Notes under the pieces: model-generated
Seen by the model: the letters and a program-made list of their open reading frames with translations, nothing else
Databases searched by the model: none
What the model was told of the DNA's origin: nothing
Shown here: piece after piece, positions 10,603 to 21,936 of the stretch
Numbering within the stretch: position 1 is the first letter of the stretch
Layout: each line of letters starts with the position of its first letter
Position numbers and translations under genes: made by a program
NCBI GenBank assembly: GCA_022661535.1
Contig: JAKULF010000006.1
Span: 3,963,001 to 4,027,000, forward strand
Direction of reading: 5' to 3'
Origin: Eutypa lata
Taxonomy: Eukaryota > Ascomycota > Sordariomycetes > Xylariales > Diatrypaceae
Length of the DNA: 64,000 bases

Positions 10603-11484
10603 ATGGCCACGATGCAGTTTAACGACGATGATCTGCTGTGGAACACCGACATGTACGCATTATTCGGGGTAGACAGCACTGCAACCTTGGATGAGATCGA
10701 GAAGGCATTCAAAGTGCGCTGCGTAAAAATGCATCCGAGAAATGTAGGATCCACGTTGACTACAGTACGGGCCTACGGAAAATTGCTGTACGCTTGGGGC
10801 CTGTTCCAATCGCCTAGTGAGCGAGGCTATTACGATCAATATCGAGAGAAGTTGCAGGAGCACAAACAGAAGCAGGAGGTTTTGAAGAAAAGGAAGATTC
10901 CAGAAGACTCCACGAACGAAAGTGAAGAACCGGCGAATAAACGCCTGAAGCAATGGGAGCAACGGATGATTGCGAAAATGGAGCACAAGATCACAGTGGA
11001 GTGTATGGACGCTATAGTAAGAACCGAGGACTGCTTCGATGAGGTTGAGGCCGAGGTACAACGTGTCGGCCATAAATACCGGGCGAAGTCATTTTGGGAC
11101 GAGTCGTTAAAGGCGGTTAAGAAAAATATGGGCTCGATGGAGAAACTAACCGAGTTCGCGGGATTTGTTTGTAGTATAAGAGCTGGCAAACAGGAGTACC
11201 ACGACAGCGAGACACCTCTTGACAACGTCACTTGCTTACTAACCGAGATCAACTACATCAAGAGCCACTGCGAACGAGTGCAGTGGGAAGCTACGACCAT
11301 CCTGTCGATCTTTGAGGAGCTTGAAAGCTTGCACAACTCCGATGAAAAGGATATCTTGGTTGAGGAGATTGGGCATCGTTTTAATATTTGGAAAGGGCTA
11401 GACGGATTGGGGGCTAGTTATTTTGATGATTATCACATCGTCGATGATCAGTCTGATGATGATGAGTCCGCTGATGATGAATAG
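10603..11484 (+). CDS. Degenerate J-domain protein with acidic tail
   Basis: A single-exon frame of 293 residues. Residues 15-75 have the J-domain layout: DMYALFGVDSTATLDEIEKAF (helices I-II), VKMHPRN (loop), then LLYAWGLFQSPSERGYYDQYREKL (helices III-IV). The catalytic HPD triad, which stimulates Hsp70 ATPase, reads H44-P45-R46, so the essential aspartate is replaced and Hsp70 activation is doubtful. Residues 80-115 are a charged, coiled-coil-like stretch rich in K/E/Q. The middle is helical without a recognised domain, and the last 15 residues are an acidic D/S tail. The gene stands alone, 660 bp upstream of and parallel to the STAND gene. Best described as a J-like (type IV) protein of unknown role. 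Confidence 0.75.
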   Translation: MATMQFNDDDLLWNTDMYALFGVDSTATLDEIEKAFKVRCVKMHPRNVGSTLTTVRAYGKLLYAWGLFQSPSERGYYDQYREKLQEHKQKQEVLKKRKIPEDSTNESEEPANKRLKQWEQRMIAKMEHKITVECMDAIVRTEDCFDEVEAEVQRVGHKYRAKSFWDESLKAVKKNMGSMEKLTEFAGFVCSIRAGKQEYHDSETPLDNVTCLLTEINYIKSHCERVQWEATTILSIFEELESLHNSDEKDILVEEIGHRFNIWKGLDGLGASYFDDYHIVDDQSDDDESADDE

Positions 11485-12143
11485 GTTGTATGCTTTAATC
11501 ACTTCGTAAAAAGTGGCATAGAATCGGATGGCTCGAGAGTGTTGTAAGGAAGTTTTCGAGGTATTGTTTCTATGTTTAAATGGAGCTACGGGATCGAGTA
11601 AAAAGGGTTTTAGTAATATAATATAAACAATGAGACGTTAATACAAGTTGCAGTCCATATTCACCCCTTCATGCAAGTATGCCTGCTACCCAGTAAACGT
11701 AGGCGCACGTGAGCTGGAAAACGATTACACTGGCTGACTAAAGATGCTATTGACTGGTCGACAGATGGACACCTGCATGAAGGGGCGGTTCAAACGAGGG
11801 GTCAGCTCTATTAAAACACTTATCCCCCGAAGTCCGGCAAGGCTACAACCTCGAACTCTTTTGTCACTCTGCAAACCGATCCCTACTAAGCCCAACAGGA
11901 AAATACTCTTATTCATTACTTAGAATCCACGGAGATCAGCTTCACACCCATAAGCTGGATTTGTAGCGACCCCGAGGTACAAAGTTGTAAGCTTGACGCA
12001 CTTGAGTTGACACCTGTCCTTCCATGCCTCTTGTGGCTCACTGCTGATTCATTCGATTCCTACCAGGGATACCTTACCAAAATCCACCTTCACGGATCAT
12101 CGTACTGTATGGAATTATTGTATCGTTCTATCTTCGAGCGAAT
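11485..12143. other. Intergenic between J-like and STAND genes
   Basis: Terminator of the J-like gene and promoter of the STAND gene. No other gene is supported. Confidence 0.5.
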
Positions 12144-15100
12144 ATGGACCCTGTTATTGCCATCAGTGTCGTCTCCGGGATCCTCACATTCGTGGACCAC
12201 GCAGCAAAGATTCTGAAACTAGCATGGACCCTGTACAACTCGGTTGAGGGATCTTCAGAAGAGACAGAAGTGCGACTGAAGTTGGCGCAGAGCATGAGCG
12301 ACCAATCGAAACGAATTATACCTGCCAACCAACCTGTCCTGACTGAAGAAGACCAAGCTATTGTTACTCTAGCTCAAGAGTGCAATAAGTTGTCGAACGA
12401 CATCACCAAGGAGCTACGAAAGCTCAAGCCCAAGCGGCGCAGATCCAAAACTCAGAGCGTCCTTGCGGCTCTGAAAACACCCTTGGCCGATCCGAAGATC
12501 AGTGACCTGGAGAAGCAACTTCAACGCTGCCGCGATCAGCTTCATTTCCATATTACGAGCTTATCAAGGTAGGCGTACACCTACTATGTCTCAGTAATTG
12601 CAGTAGCTTATTGATTGGAAACAGCGAAAATCTGAAAGATCTACTAACCGTATCCAAAAAAGATGGAGCGAGGTTGACACAACTCGAGGTGTCCGTCAAT
12701 CAACTAAGGCAGGCCTTGCAAGATATTAACAGCAAGGAAGTTCAGACCATTAGTGACTATGCTCTAGGGCACCTGAAACACCTGCTCTCCCTCGGGGAGG
12801 CTGCACTAAATGAGGTTGCTCAGGATCGAATCTTGAGAGGGATTAAGGCAGGGTTCGAGGACATGCACTACCGATATCAGAGCATTGATAGACCATTTGG
12901 GGATACATTTGAATGGATTTTCGACCTCGGCGGGAGATCTGCGGAGGCTGCTAAATTCACTAAGTGGCTGTCGTCGGGGGATGGCATCTTCCATATATGC
13001 GGCAAACTTGGCTCAGGAAAGTCTACGCTGATGAAGAAGCTGTGTGGGCACAATCGAACCAGAGCCGAGCTGAAGAAATGGGCGTGTATGTCATGTAAAA
13101 AGATACATTCATTGGCGCTTCGCTAACAATTGTTTTGGCAGATGCTAAGGGAGATCGAGAGCTGATCATGTCTAACTTTTTCTTCTATGCTCTTGGCTCA
13201 GACTCTCGACAAAGATCCCTTATGGGTCTTTTCAGGACTTTACTTTACCATATCCTAGCAGCGAACCCGGGCCTGACAAAGGATCTTTTTCCAGCACAGT
13301 GGACCAGAGCCCTTTCACGACCAAGCATTCATTCTACCTGTGAGGTTTTTGATGACGATATCAAACAGGCCTATGAACGCCTGACAAATCAGAACGATGG
13401 TGATGCCATTAGCAAATACTGTTTCGTCTTCTTCATTGACGGCCTTGATGAATACCAGATAACAACGTCAGTCGATCGTCGCGAAATGGTGCACTACCTG
13501 TTGGAGTTATCCAATGGTGTCTCAGGAAACTTCAAGATATGCGTCTCGAGTCGCATTGAGAACCCATTCATGGACATGTTCTCCGAGAATAGCAGGATCT
13601 GCATACATACACTCACAAAGCCCGACACGGACAATTATGTCCAGGGAAATCTTCAAGACCTAGGACCTCCAGAAGAACGTCAGCAGCTGTCCTTAGCCAT
13701 TACTGAAAAGGCAGAGGGGGTGTTCCTCTGGGTTGTATTGGTTGTCCAACGGATCCGCAGACAATCAGACAATGGTGCCAGATTTTCCAGGTTACTAACC
13801 GAAATCAAGTCGCTTCCAACTGAGATGGATGAGCTGTTTCGACGAATAGTGGATACACTCGGGGCAAGAGATCGCTTACTATTTAGCTATATTGTGCTTA
13901 TTCTTCGTTACCTGGAGACAATGCCCCAGCAGATGAGCAAATACCTTTGGCTTAACCTTGACGACTTCTACTTCCTTGAGGACTACGAGGCTAATCCATA
14001 TTTTGCTGAGAGCCCCGAGTTTCCCAAGGAGCACACCGAGACCGCGCAAGAGAGGCAAACTCGCGCCAAACGACAACTTAGAGGTAGCTGTGGGGGTCTT
14101 CTAGAAACAATTCTTCAGAGAGACGGTGAAGAGTCGAAACGCCTAGTCTTCATCCATCGCTCAGTTGCGGACTTCTTCCAACAGGAAAATGTGCGAAGAG
14201 AAATACTCGATGAGTCATTCGACAAATTAGAAGTGCTATCCCAGCTCAAGCTCGCCAGCATGAAACAATTCTGGCAGGACGAAGTTCGAACTGGCATCCT
14301 TAAAAACGATGATGACTGGACGAAAGAAGAGATGATTCTACAACGTCACTCGAATATGGTAGCTTGCCTAATCGAGCTACGACGCAGACAGCAGCTCGAT
14401 ACACCCCCTTTCAATTTCTTTAACAGTCTCGACACCATTCCTATGATATCTACGAGCACGTCCATCAGCCGCGCTTGTACTAACGGTATCACTACATTTC
14501 ACATCAACCTTTGGGAAAAACGTGTCAAGTCCTACGAGTGGTGTCACCTTTCGCGAGTTAAACATATATCAGAGAGTGATACCGAGGACTCTGGTAGAAA
14601 AGATGAGGCCGTGCCGTCGAGGTACAGAGATGAGGACATTAAAATTCTTGAAGAGTCTGCAGAAGGCTCAAGAGCTCTTATCTCGCCGCTGTTCACTGAG
14701 CTTTGCTTAGGACGGTTGGTATACCCCCTTTGGAGAGTATCCCACCATCACGACCTGGCTATGAAAACAGATAAACTCGTCATGCTCGTCTACGGTGCAA
14801 TAGGATCTAGCATTGGCCGGGTTAATTCCACCGTAAATTATGCAGAGGCTAGGACAGATAGTGAGGAAGATGGAAACAATCACTTGGAGTATTTGGATCG
14901 TTCGAGGGACCCAGGTCTCTACTTTCTGCGTTATCTTTTCGAAAACGACATCGTGTCACCATCCCTTATAACGCCCCTGGCATTCGGCAGCGAGTTCGGG
15001 TTTATACGCATTGCCTCCGGACATCAGCCATTATCTATTTGGCAACACTTTCTCTGCTGGTGGATCACCGTTACTGGGGCATGTGGTGGTTTCGATGGGT

Positions 15101-15585
15101 GGGAAGAAGCGACCAGTGATAAATCTTCCCATGATTCTAGCAATCATGCCCCATTGTGTGAATCCGGGACTATCGCAGTAACTTCCATCATAAACACGTT
15201 TATAGAAAACGGTGCGGACTTACGGTCATTACTGAAACCCAAGTTTATAGAGGTAGTTCCATCAGATCTTGGGGGCCATTGGCTCAGATACTCACTGAAA
15301 ATCATTGCGGATGGCAAGGAAGGTCTGAAGCTAGACGTGGTATTGAACCTGCAGACGAGAACGAACCCCGAGGGCTACCCATACGGACCGCCACACCATA
15401 GGTATTGGGAGCAGTGGGACGACGACTACGATAATCGGTTGTGGGAGCTGCCGGACTCGTACTTGCCACTGAGAGACTGGATCGAGCTCTCTCGGCTACC
15501 GGACAAAGAAAGTCTGTTGGAGCTGATAGATGAGAAGTTGGAAGTCGTTGACAAGGATGATATATCGAAGTCTGCTGCAAGTTAA
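12144..15585 (+). CDS. STAND/NACHT NTPase with Helo-like N-terminal domain (fungal NLR-like)
   Basis: Exons 12144-12568, 12625-13085 and 13142-15585 give 1109 residues with phases intact. The N-terminus (MDPVIAISVVSGILTFVDHA) has the helical Helo-like/fungal STAND effector signature. It leads through a coiled region and the RYQSIDRPFGDTFEWIFD linker to a NACHT core. Walker A is GKLGSGKST at residues 268-276 and Walker B is FVFFIDGLDE around 390-399. After the NTPase comes a winged-helix-like segment (LPTEMDELFRRIVDTL, FIHRSVADFF). The last 500 residues contain no clear ANK, TPR or WD repeats; only INTFIENGADLRSLLKP looks faintly ankyrin-like. Such proteins are intracellular sensors in fungal allorecognition and regulated cell death. 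The ligand is unknown and may be read by this unusual C-terminus. Confidence 0.88.
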
Positions 15586-17205
15586 GCCGGATTGAAGAAG
15601 GGGAATCAACATACATAAAACCAGAAGAGAGTGTTATATAACAAGATACATAGCAGCGAAGGAGTTGGTCTAGCGGAGCAAGATATTTTGTGTCACCTTT
15701 CCCTCCCAGTTACCTTACTGTTTCTTCTTGTCAGTTTCCATGACGTTTATGAATAAGAGAAGATTTTGTTGTCGGTATAAGCAACAAGCTTAATGTATTT
15801 GCATAGCGAGCAACGCATTTAATACTGCCGGACCTATTACTTCCTAACCTTAAAATCACCTTTCTCAACTAATCTAAATAGAATCATCTTCAATTAAAAG
15901 CCGCGCTATAGATACTCTTAGGTCTTTAGAGAAACACTCTAAGCTTTCAGGAAGAGTTGCTGCTAAGATTTATATTGTTACTTTAGTGAATCATCAGGTT
16001 AAGTAAGTCCTTGTTTGTATTACGTCTAGTCCCGCACCCAACTGTTAAACCCCGTGACAAAAGTATGTGTATTGTCCTTGAATCAAACAGTGCAACCTAA
16101 TAGGCTTGGTGCTGGCCGTATCGCCTAAGATACCCTCCTATCTAGCGTACGAAACTAGATAATAATTTACCCCTGAATCTATATACGTTCAGTAGTGGCA
16201 AAATCCGGACATCGACCAACTGTCTAATACCAACGTCTTTGCCACTGAACCCAAACTTAATGTTGCAAGACCTTCAGCCGGCTAGTAAGTAACCAGCCGT
16301 CCTGTCAACCTATGCTAATCACTGCCTCATTCAAGTGGTGAAGATTATGGAGTAGTTATTTAAGGTGCCTTACCTAGCTCTGCCCTGCGGGCGCCAAGTC
16401 GGTCATCGGCTATGGCACCCTATCGTTAACACCCTTGTACAATACGACCCACAGGCTTCAGAGAATTGAAACCCCAGAATATCTTGTTGCTCTTGCGTAT
16501 TTCATTATTGTTATAGTTACTTCGTAGATGTTATGATTAAGATGGGAAAGGGAGTTACTTGGACAATAAGCTAATTCTGCTCCTCATTAGTAGATGGCCT
16601 TGAAGCTAGGGAAGGGAGTAGGTACAGATCGCGACGTCAACAAGCGTCACATTATTGTGCTGAGTGAAAGACGCTGCCAGGACTTTGCAGGCTCAGAACG
16701 CTCTACGGCATAATGTATTTGTCTATATTCCACAATAATCAGCCAAACAGCTCGAATCAAATGGTGTTTGAGGTACAAAGCTGACGGCGATCGTGAGCGC
16801 TAACCAACCAGCATACTGGCCTAGTCGCGATGCCCAGAGTCTTTTACCCATAAAAGGAGCAGCTGAGCCCCACGATGACAGCCAAAACGGCCTGTCCCAG
16901 GCTGCCCAGCTAAGTAGGTAGGGATCCTTCCGCCTTGGCATTACAGTACGGAAATAACATGAAACCCTCCTCGGCTACAATGAAAAATTAGTGAATGTGT
17001 TGTACTTTTGGCCAGGAGCATGGACTTTCCAAATTTCCACCGAATCAACAGGCCATTCTTGCGGTGGGATGACAGATGAGCGCCGGCCGATTTGCAAGAG
17101 CACCGACAATACCTAGTCTAACCAAGCAACGTGACGAGTAGCTCTGTCTCTCTCTCTCTCTCTCTCTTTCTCTCAACTGCTAAAAAGCAAAGCTTGGACC
17201 TGACC
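15586..17205. other. Gene-free 1.6-kb region
   Basis: No frame with protein-like composition and no clear repeat. A (TC)n microsatellite at 17147-17168 lies just upstream of the next start codon. Confidence 0.5.
17147..17168 (+). repeat. (TC)n microsatellite
   Basis: About ten TC units in the leader of the Cys-rich membrane protein gene. Translated in the gene's frame it would read as Ser-Leu repeats, but no ATG precedes it. Confidence 0.8.
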
Positions 17206-18063
17206 ATGTCCGACGTTGATCTCTCCGATTCCGGCTGGGCCATCCGCCGCGCCGACTCGTGTCGGGGGATCGTAGAGGTCGACTGCGGCGCCACTGTGGC
17301 CCCCTTCCACGCCTGCTGCCCGTCGGGCACGGTGTGCCCGTCGCAGTACAACGTGGCCTGCAATCCGCCCGGGGGCGTGAACTACACCGATGCGTTCGCG
17401 GAGGCGCCGCGCTGCGCGGACCCCTCCTGGACCATGTTCGACAACGACGGGTTCTTCTGTTGCGACTCCGGCGAGGTCGGCTGGAGGCAGAGCCGCACGT
17501 CCTCTAACGGGTGTTCCGCATCGGGCGAGGAGCTGCCCGATGGGGCGCTGCCGCTTGCTGTTGTGCAGCAGGAACAAGGTTAGTCATCTACATACCTATC
17601 CGGCGCACAATTCACATTGCATACAAATCAAATGTTCTTGTTGGCGTGTGCTTGTATAATTCCGACCGAACTAACTGGGAATGCAGTCACCTCTTCCTCA
17701 ACATCTGGTGAATCAACGCCGTCGTCGACATCATCATCAGTATTAACATCAACCACACCGACCTCTTCTCCGACGCCGTCTAGTAGCACGAGCAGTAGCG
17801 CTTCCCCTGCGGGCGCTATTGCCGGCGGCGTGGTTGGTGGTGTAGCACTAATTGCCATCATACTCGTGTCTTTCTGGTTCCTTCGGCGGAAACGGCGGCA
17901 GGCCAACGCGAGTCCCGCCGCGACGGTAGAGGGTGGACAACCGAGTGGGAGGATACAGTACTTCGAGAAAGACGCCACATCACAGCGAGTTGAGATTGGA
18001 GGCACCCCCCGTGCAGAATTGGGGGTCGAAGAGTCACCTGGAATGCGACACGAATTGCCATGA
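17206..18063 (+). CDS. Cys-rich single-pass membrane protein (sensor-like)
   Basis: Exons 17206-17578 and 17687-18063, with branch point CTAAC and acceptor GCAG, give 249 residues. The N-terminal 110 residues contain about ten cysteines, including HACCPSGTVCPS, NVACN and FFCCDSGEVGW. A Ser/Thr-rich stalk of about 40 residues follows, then a membrane helix (AGAIAGGVVGGVALIAIILVS), a basic stop-transfer RRKRRQ and a cytoplasmic tail of about 50 residues ending MRHELP. The layout matches fungal WSC/Mid2-like surface proteins, which often have a GAIAGGVVGG helix. No classical signal peptide follows the first ATG (MSDVDLSDSGWAIRRADSC), so either an upstream exon is missing or secretion depends on the membrane helix. 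Ligand and function are unknown. Confidence 0.75.
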
Positions 18064-19958
18064 GAGCTTAACGTGGTCACTACATACTATCTGTAGTACC
18101 GCAAATAAATATACCAATTAGCGACTCGGTTCTAGGGGTAAAGGTTATGCAACCTGACCTGGGATATATGTATCTTAGCATAAGCGTTTTGTTCTTTACC
18201 ATTTTTTCTGCTTAATGTACATTACTTGGTCATATCCATCACAACAGCCAATGTAGCTATGAAGGTTGGATACTTCGACTTTGGGCAATTCTGAATGATT
18301 ACATATCAAATAGATGCGGCACAAACACTGCAACTGCTATCATGGTGGGAGAAGTACCAACGTGAAGAAAACTCTTCAATATGGTTTTACCGCATGGATT
18401 TGCGTATGCCATATCGTTTTAAATAGTCCACCTTAGAGAATATTTAATCAATATTAACTATCATGTGGTAATAGGACCTAAGAGACCGAATGTACTCACT
18501 GTCTGCAACGTCACTTCATTTATCTGGGGCAAAAGTTTGTGTGTCTGTTAATAGAACATATATGTTGACACAATGGTTTCACCTCGTAAGCCCGGAGACA
18601 CTTCGGTCTTTTTCGAAGTGAAAGCCGAATGTTCGTGTTCCCCGTATGTACGTTATACATTATTCCGCTGCTCCCATTGGCTTCGGTGCTCACGTAGGTG
18701 CGCCTTCTCCCGAACATGATGTAGTAATGTTCGGTAGAGATCAGTGCTTACAAGATCAAACATAGTGGAAAATAGAAATAGGAGACGTTCACTGACGTAA
18801 ACGAATATGCAATTCCCGATTGATATTCAGTAACTGCGCCAGCCTAAAAAATATATATATTCGTCTCGGTTTTTCAACACGTACCTTTTCGCATCACCTC
18901 ATGTTACAGGTTTTTACAATTTTGACGATGTCAGCCTCACAGATATGTCTTATGACTAAATATAGTTTGAGATGCGGTACCACCTTATTATCATAATTAT
19001 ATGTACGTCAGAACAGAAGGCTAGCCAATGATCCTCTACTTTTGGCCAAGAAGGTTGGATGAAATATTCTGAAAACTTACAGGCTAATTATTTATCCGCA
19101 GACCTTTCTATCTTAGCGTGGTTGGAGGTAGCCACGTAAACAGTTGCATCATAATAACCGTCTAATTTGGATTATGCCTAGTTTATATCTCAGTATATAC
19201 AACATATTTAACAAATCATGATTATATGTACATGTCAAGTTTAAAATCAAAGTCATCGGGGGTACAGCTTCAAACCAGGCTATATAAAGAACGACAAGCA
19301 GAGTTTTAATTTCGAAGGAGCAACTTTAATGGCTATGCTAACTGATAGCTGAAGAATGGTAGTGATTGGTATGAAGAAAAATGGAAACAAGTATTGACGG
19401 CATAGATATGTGTGATTATGACAGTGGTTGGAAGATACTACCATCTCATGAAAAGTAACCATCAGAACCATGTGGCGGAGAACCTGGGGGAGCCCGAAGT
19501 GACACAAAACGAAAAGTATGAGTCCGAAACATGTCAGGTCCTGCATGCATCTGAAGGCTATAGTTAGGACTTCGCGTGAAATTCATGGTTGCCTGAAGTC
19601 GTTAATGGGGACTAGCTGAGTAAAGCAGCGTTACACTACCTAGGTGTAGTTCTGCGTGTGGCCAATCACCACATGTATGGGTCACATTGTAAACGCCAAA
19701 TGGTAGTATGTAATTACCTATGTACAAATACTATTTCTGTATATGCATTGTTAGTTTATGCATTGCTACGAACTCGCATGTGATTACCAACAGTGTTTAG
19801 ACATATTCCTAGCATGTATATAAGACATATTGTTGCTCTGAATAAATCTGTACAATCTCTAAATCATGTGCCCACACGAACCTCGCATTCTCACTACGCG
19901 GATGAAATCGCCGTTTCGATCCTACGTTTCCGCCACTGCGTATCACTCAATCTTAATC
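18064..19958. other. Gene-free 1.9-kb region
   Basis: AT-rich with no supported coding region. It contains the promoter of the following gene. A hydrophobic minus-strand frame near 19280-19546 has no family features and is not called. Confidence 0.5.
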
Positions 19959-20921
19959 ATGTCATACGCGAAGTCCTCTCATCTCACCATCTTGGTTACC
20001 TACCTGGCATTACTTTCATCGGGCCTGAACGTTCTAGCATCAGCTCAGGCCTGCTATAATAGCGCAGGTCTAATTCCGAGTACAGACGGCAAGGTCAAAA
20101 TATGGGTGCCTTGCAACAACAATACAGCCAATTCAGCATGCTGTTGTGTCGATGATTATTGCATGTCCAATGGCCTATGCCTTGACACTCATAACGAAGA
20201 TCAGATAACACAACAGGGATGCACTGATCCACAATGGAGTGATGTGGGTTGTATTGATTACTGCGGGAAGAGAGGTATGTAATAGGGTTGAAAACTCCAC
20301 TAAGAAGATGCATTGAAGGTTTCCATGGGTGGCATTCTAAGCACTCATGTAGTGAGACAAGCTTCAGAAGAAGGTTAAACACCAATGAGTGTAGAAACAT
20401 AATGTATACTAACGTTCTTATTTCCCAAACAAGGGCAAGCTGGGGACATTCACAATATCTGGACCTGCTCAGACGGCCAGCACTGCTGCGGCTCCACGAC
20501 CTCGAGTTGTTGCAACGAGACAGGCGTTGAGATGTTTCGCGTTGCGCCTGCATCTTCGGTGTGGAGAGCATCTCCGTTACCAACCTCGGGCAGTACAGGA
20601 TCCGAACGGACCGCAGAAACAACACCCGCCGCGTCAATCAATCGTGATAGAGGCCTCTTCATCTGTCTCGGGATTACTATTTGTTTAGAGTTAGCTATAA
20701 TAGCTGGGCTGATATCCTTGGGACAAAGATTATGGAAGACTAGTCGGCAACAACAACATCATGACGTAGAGGGTTCTTATAAGGCTAGAGGGATATGGGA
20801 GGAAGTGCAAGTACCCCCACAACTTGGTGAAATCTTTACAGGAACACAAGCATCCCAACGATATACCCAGCCTAGTGAGCTTGGGGAAGTAGGTCTTGTG
20901 CGCGAGCTTCCAAATCATTGA
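19959..20921 (+). CDS. Secreted-topology Cys-rich single-pass membrane protein
   Basis: Exons 19959-20274 and 20434-20921 give 267 residues. The branch point ACTAAC precedes an AAG acceptor; a second AAG six bases on would remove two codons. The ATG at 19959 is chosen because it begins a good signal peptide (MSYAKSSHLTILVTYLALLSSG, cleavage near ASAQA). The upstream in-frame ATG at 19866 would bury it. The ectodomain starts QACYNSAGLIPS and carries CCCVDDYC, LCLD, GCTDP, CIDYCGK, HCCGS and SCCNET, a fungal pattern with CC pairs. A membrane helix (LFICLGITICLELAIIAGLI) and a tail of about 65 residues ending VRELPNH follow. It lies head-to-tail after another Cys-rich membrane protein with a similar tail end. 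Function unknown; a surface sensor is plausible. Confidence 0.72.
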
Positions 20922-21297
20922 AACCAACACATTCATAATTTCTGAAGGGCAAGATTAAGTGAGCTGGTGATAATAACACGCCGACTATTGTCCTTTCCTG
21001 ACTAAAGATTAAGATTCATCAAGCAGGTAAAGCGTACAAGTAACGAGATAAAGACAGAAAGTAACTGAGATTACACGTCTTACTGTCCTTGTAAAATTAG
21101 ATAATCACTAACTAATACTCCAGACTGTCACGTGTTGAAGCTCGCCAAGAGTGTATAGTAGGCACTGCCATAAATAGCATAATTACCCACAGGAGGCATG
21201 TATGCTTACGAATTCTTGAAGGTTCATAGTCTACTCTTTGCATCCTTCAAAAACTGCATACATATGATCACTCCTAGTCTATTTACGTACTTGAGAG
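20922..21297. other. Short intergenic region
   Basis: Promoter region of the phosphatase gene. Nothing else is seen. Confidence 0.4.
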
Positions 21298-21936
21298 ATG
21301 ACGCCGTTTGCCACTAATGCAATTGACCGAATTGATGATGTCCCCGGTCTATATATCTCGGAGTATAAACACTCAGGCCAGCTCCCAAGGACAACTATTA
21401 ACAACCTCGCTAGCATTACCATTCCGCGCTCTCTCAGCCTCTTGAGAGAACATGGTATTACCCACGTTTTGAGCTTGAATGACAGAAACCGCTGTCCGGA
21501 AATCGGAGCAGGGATGGGAATCCAGCATATTTCAGTCGAGATTGGGGATAATCCCTTAGAAGATCTGTTGATGTGTCTGGAAGGACTATGCGCGTGGATT
21601 GGGCATTCATTAAACCCTAGTACGGCGTATATAGGGCTAAACGGCGGAGAAGCCGCCCGAGATGTCGGCCCGCCATATACAATTCAAACCGGTGACGCAT
21701 CACCAGATGCTATGGGATATCGGACTGCTCAGGGCTGCATATACGACCTGGCTACAGTGCATAGCCCGAAAGTCCTAGTACACTGTTCGCAAGGGATATC
21801 CCGAAGCGGTGCTGTCATAACGGCATATCTCATGAAGACACTCTCGCTCGACTACGATTCTGCCCTCTCACGTGCCCAGAAGTACAGTCCTGTTGCCATG
21901 CCTAATAGCGGATTTGCAGACCAACTCCGACTCTGA
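21298..21936 (+). CDS. Dual-specificity protein phosphatase, C-terminally shortened by an in-frame stop
   Basis: The frame gives 212 residues. Features are VPGLYISEYK, ITHVLSLNDR, a candidate general acid in IGDNPLEDLL (D84) and the cysteine phosphatase loop VHCSQGISRSGA (C163, R169), followed by TAYLMKTLSLDYDSALSRAQ. It would dephosphorylate phospho-Tyr and/or phospho-Ser/Thr. The frame stops with TGA at 21934-21936, just after NSGFADQLRL, where relatives continue with Trp. The same frame stays open for 65 more codons (GQLQHCIF...YETWKADRGVLL) to TAA at 22132-22134, which looks like the missing C-terminal tail. Residues 110-156 are an odd insert that a 138-nt intron (21627-21764, GTATAT...CATAG) would remove without shifting frame. 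Catalytic residues are intact, so it may still be active. Confidence 0.72.
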   Translation: MTPFATNAIDRIDDVPGLYISEYKHSGQLPRTTINNLASITIPRSLSLLREHGITHVLSLNDRNRCPEIGAGMGIQHISVEIGDNPLEDLLMCLEGLCAWIGHSLNPSTAYIGLNGGEAARDVGPPYTIQTGDASPDAMGYRTAQGCIYDLATVHSPKVLVHCSQGISRSGAVITAYLMKTLSLDYDSALSRAQKYSPVAMPNSGFADQLRL

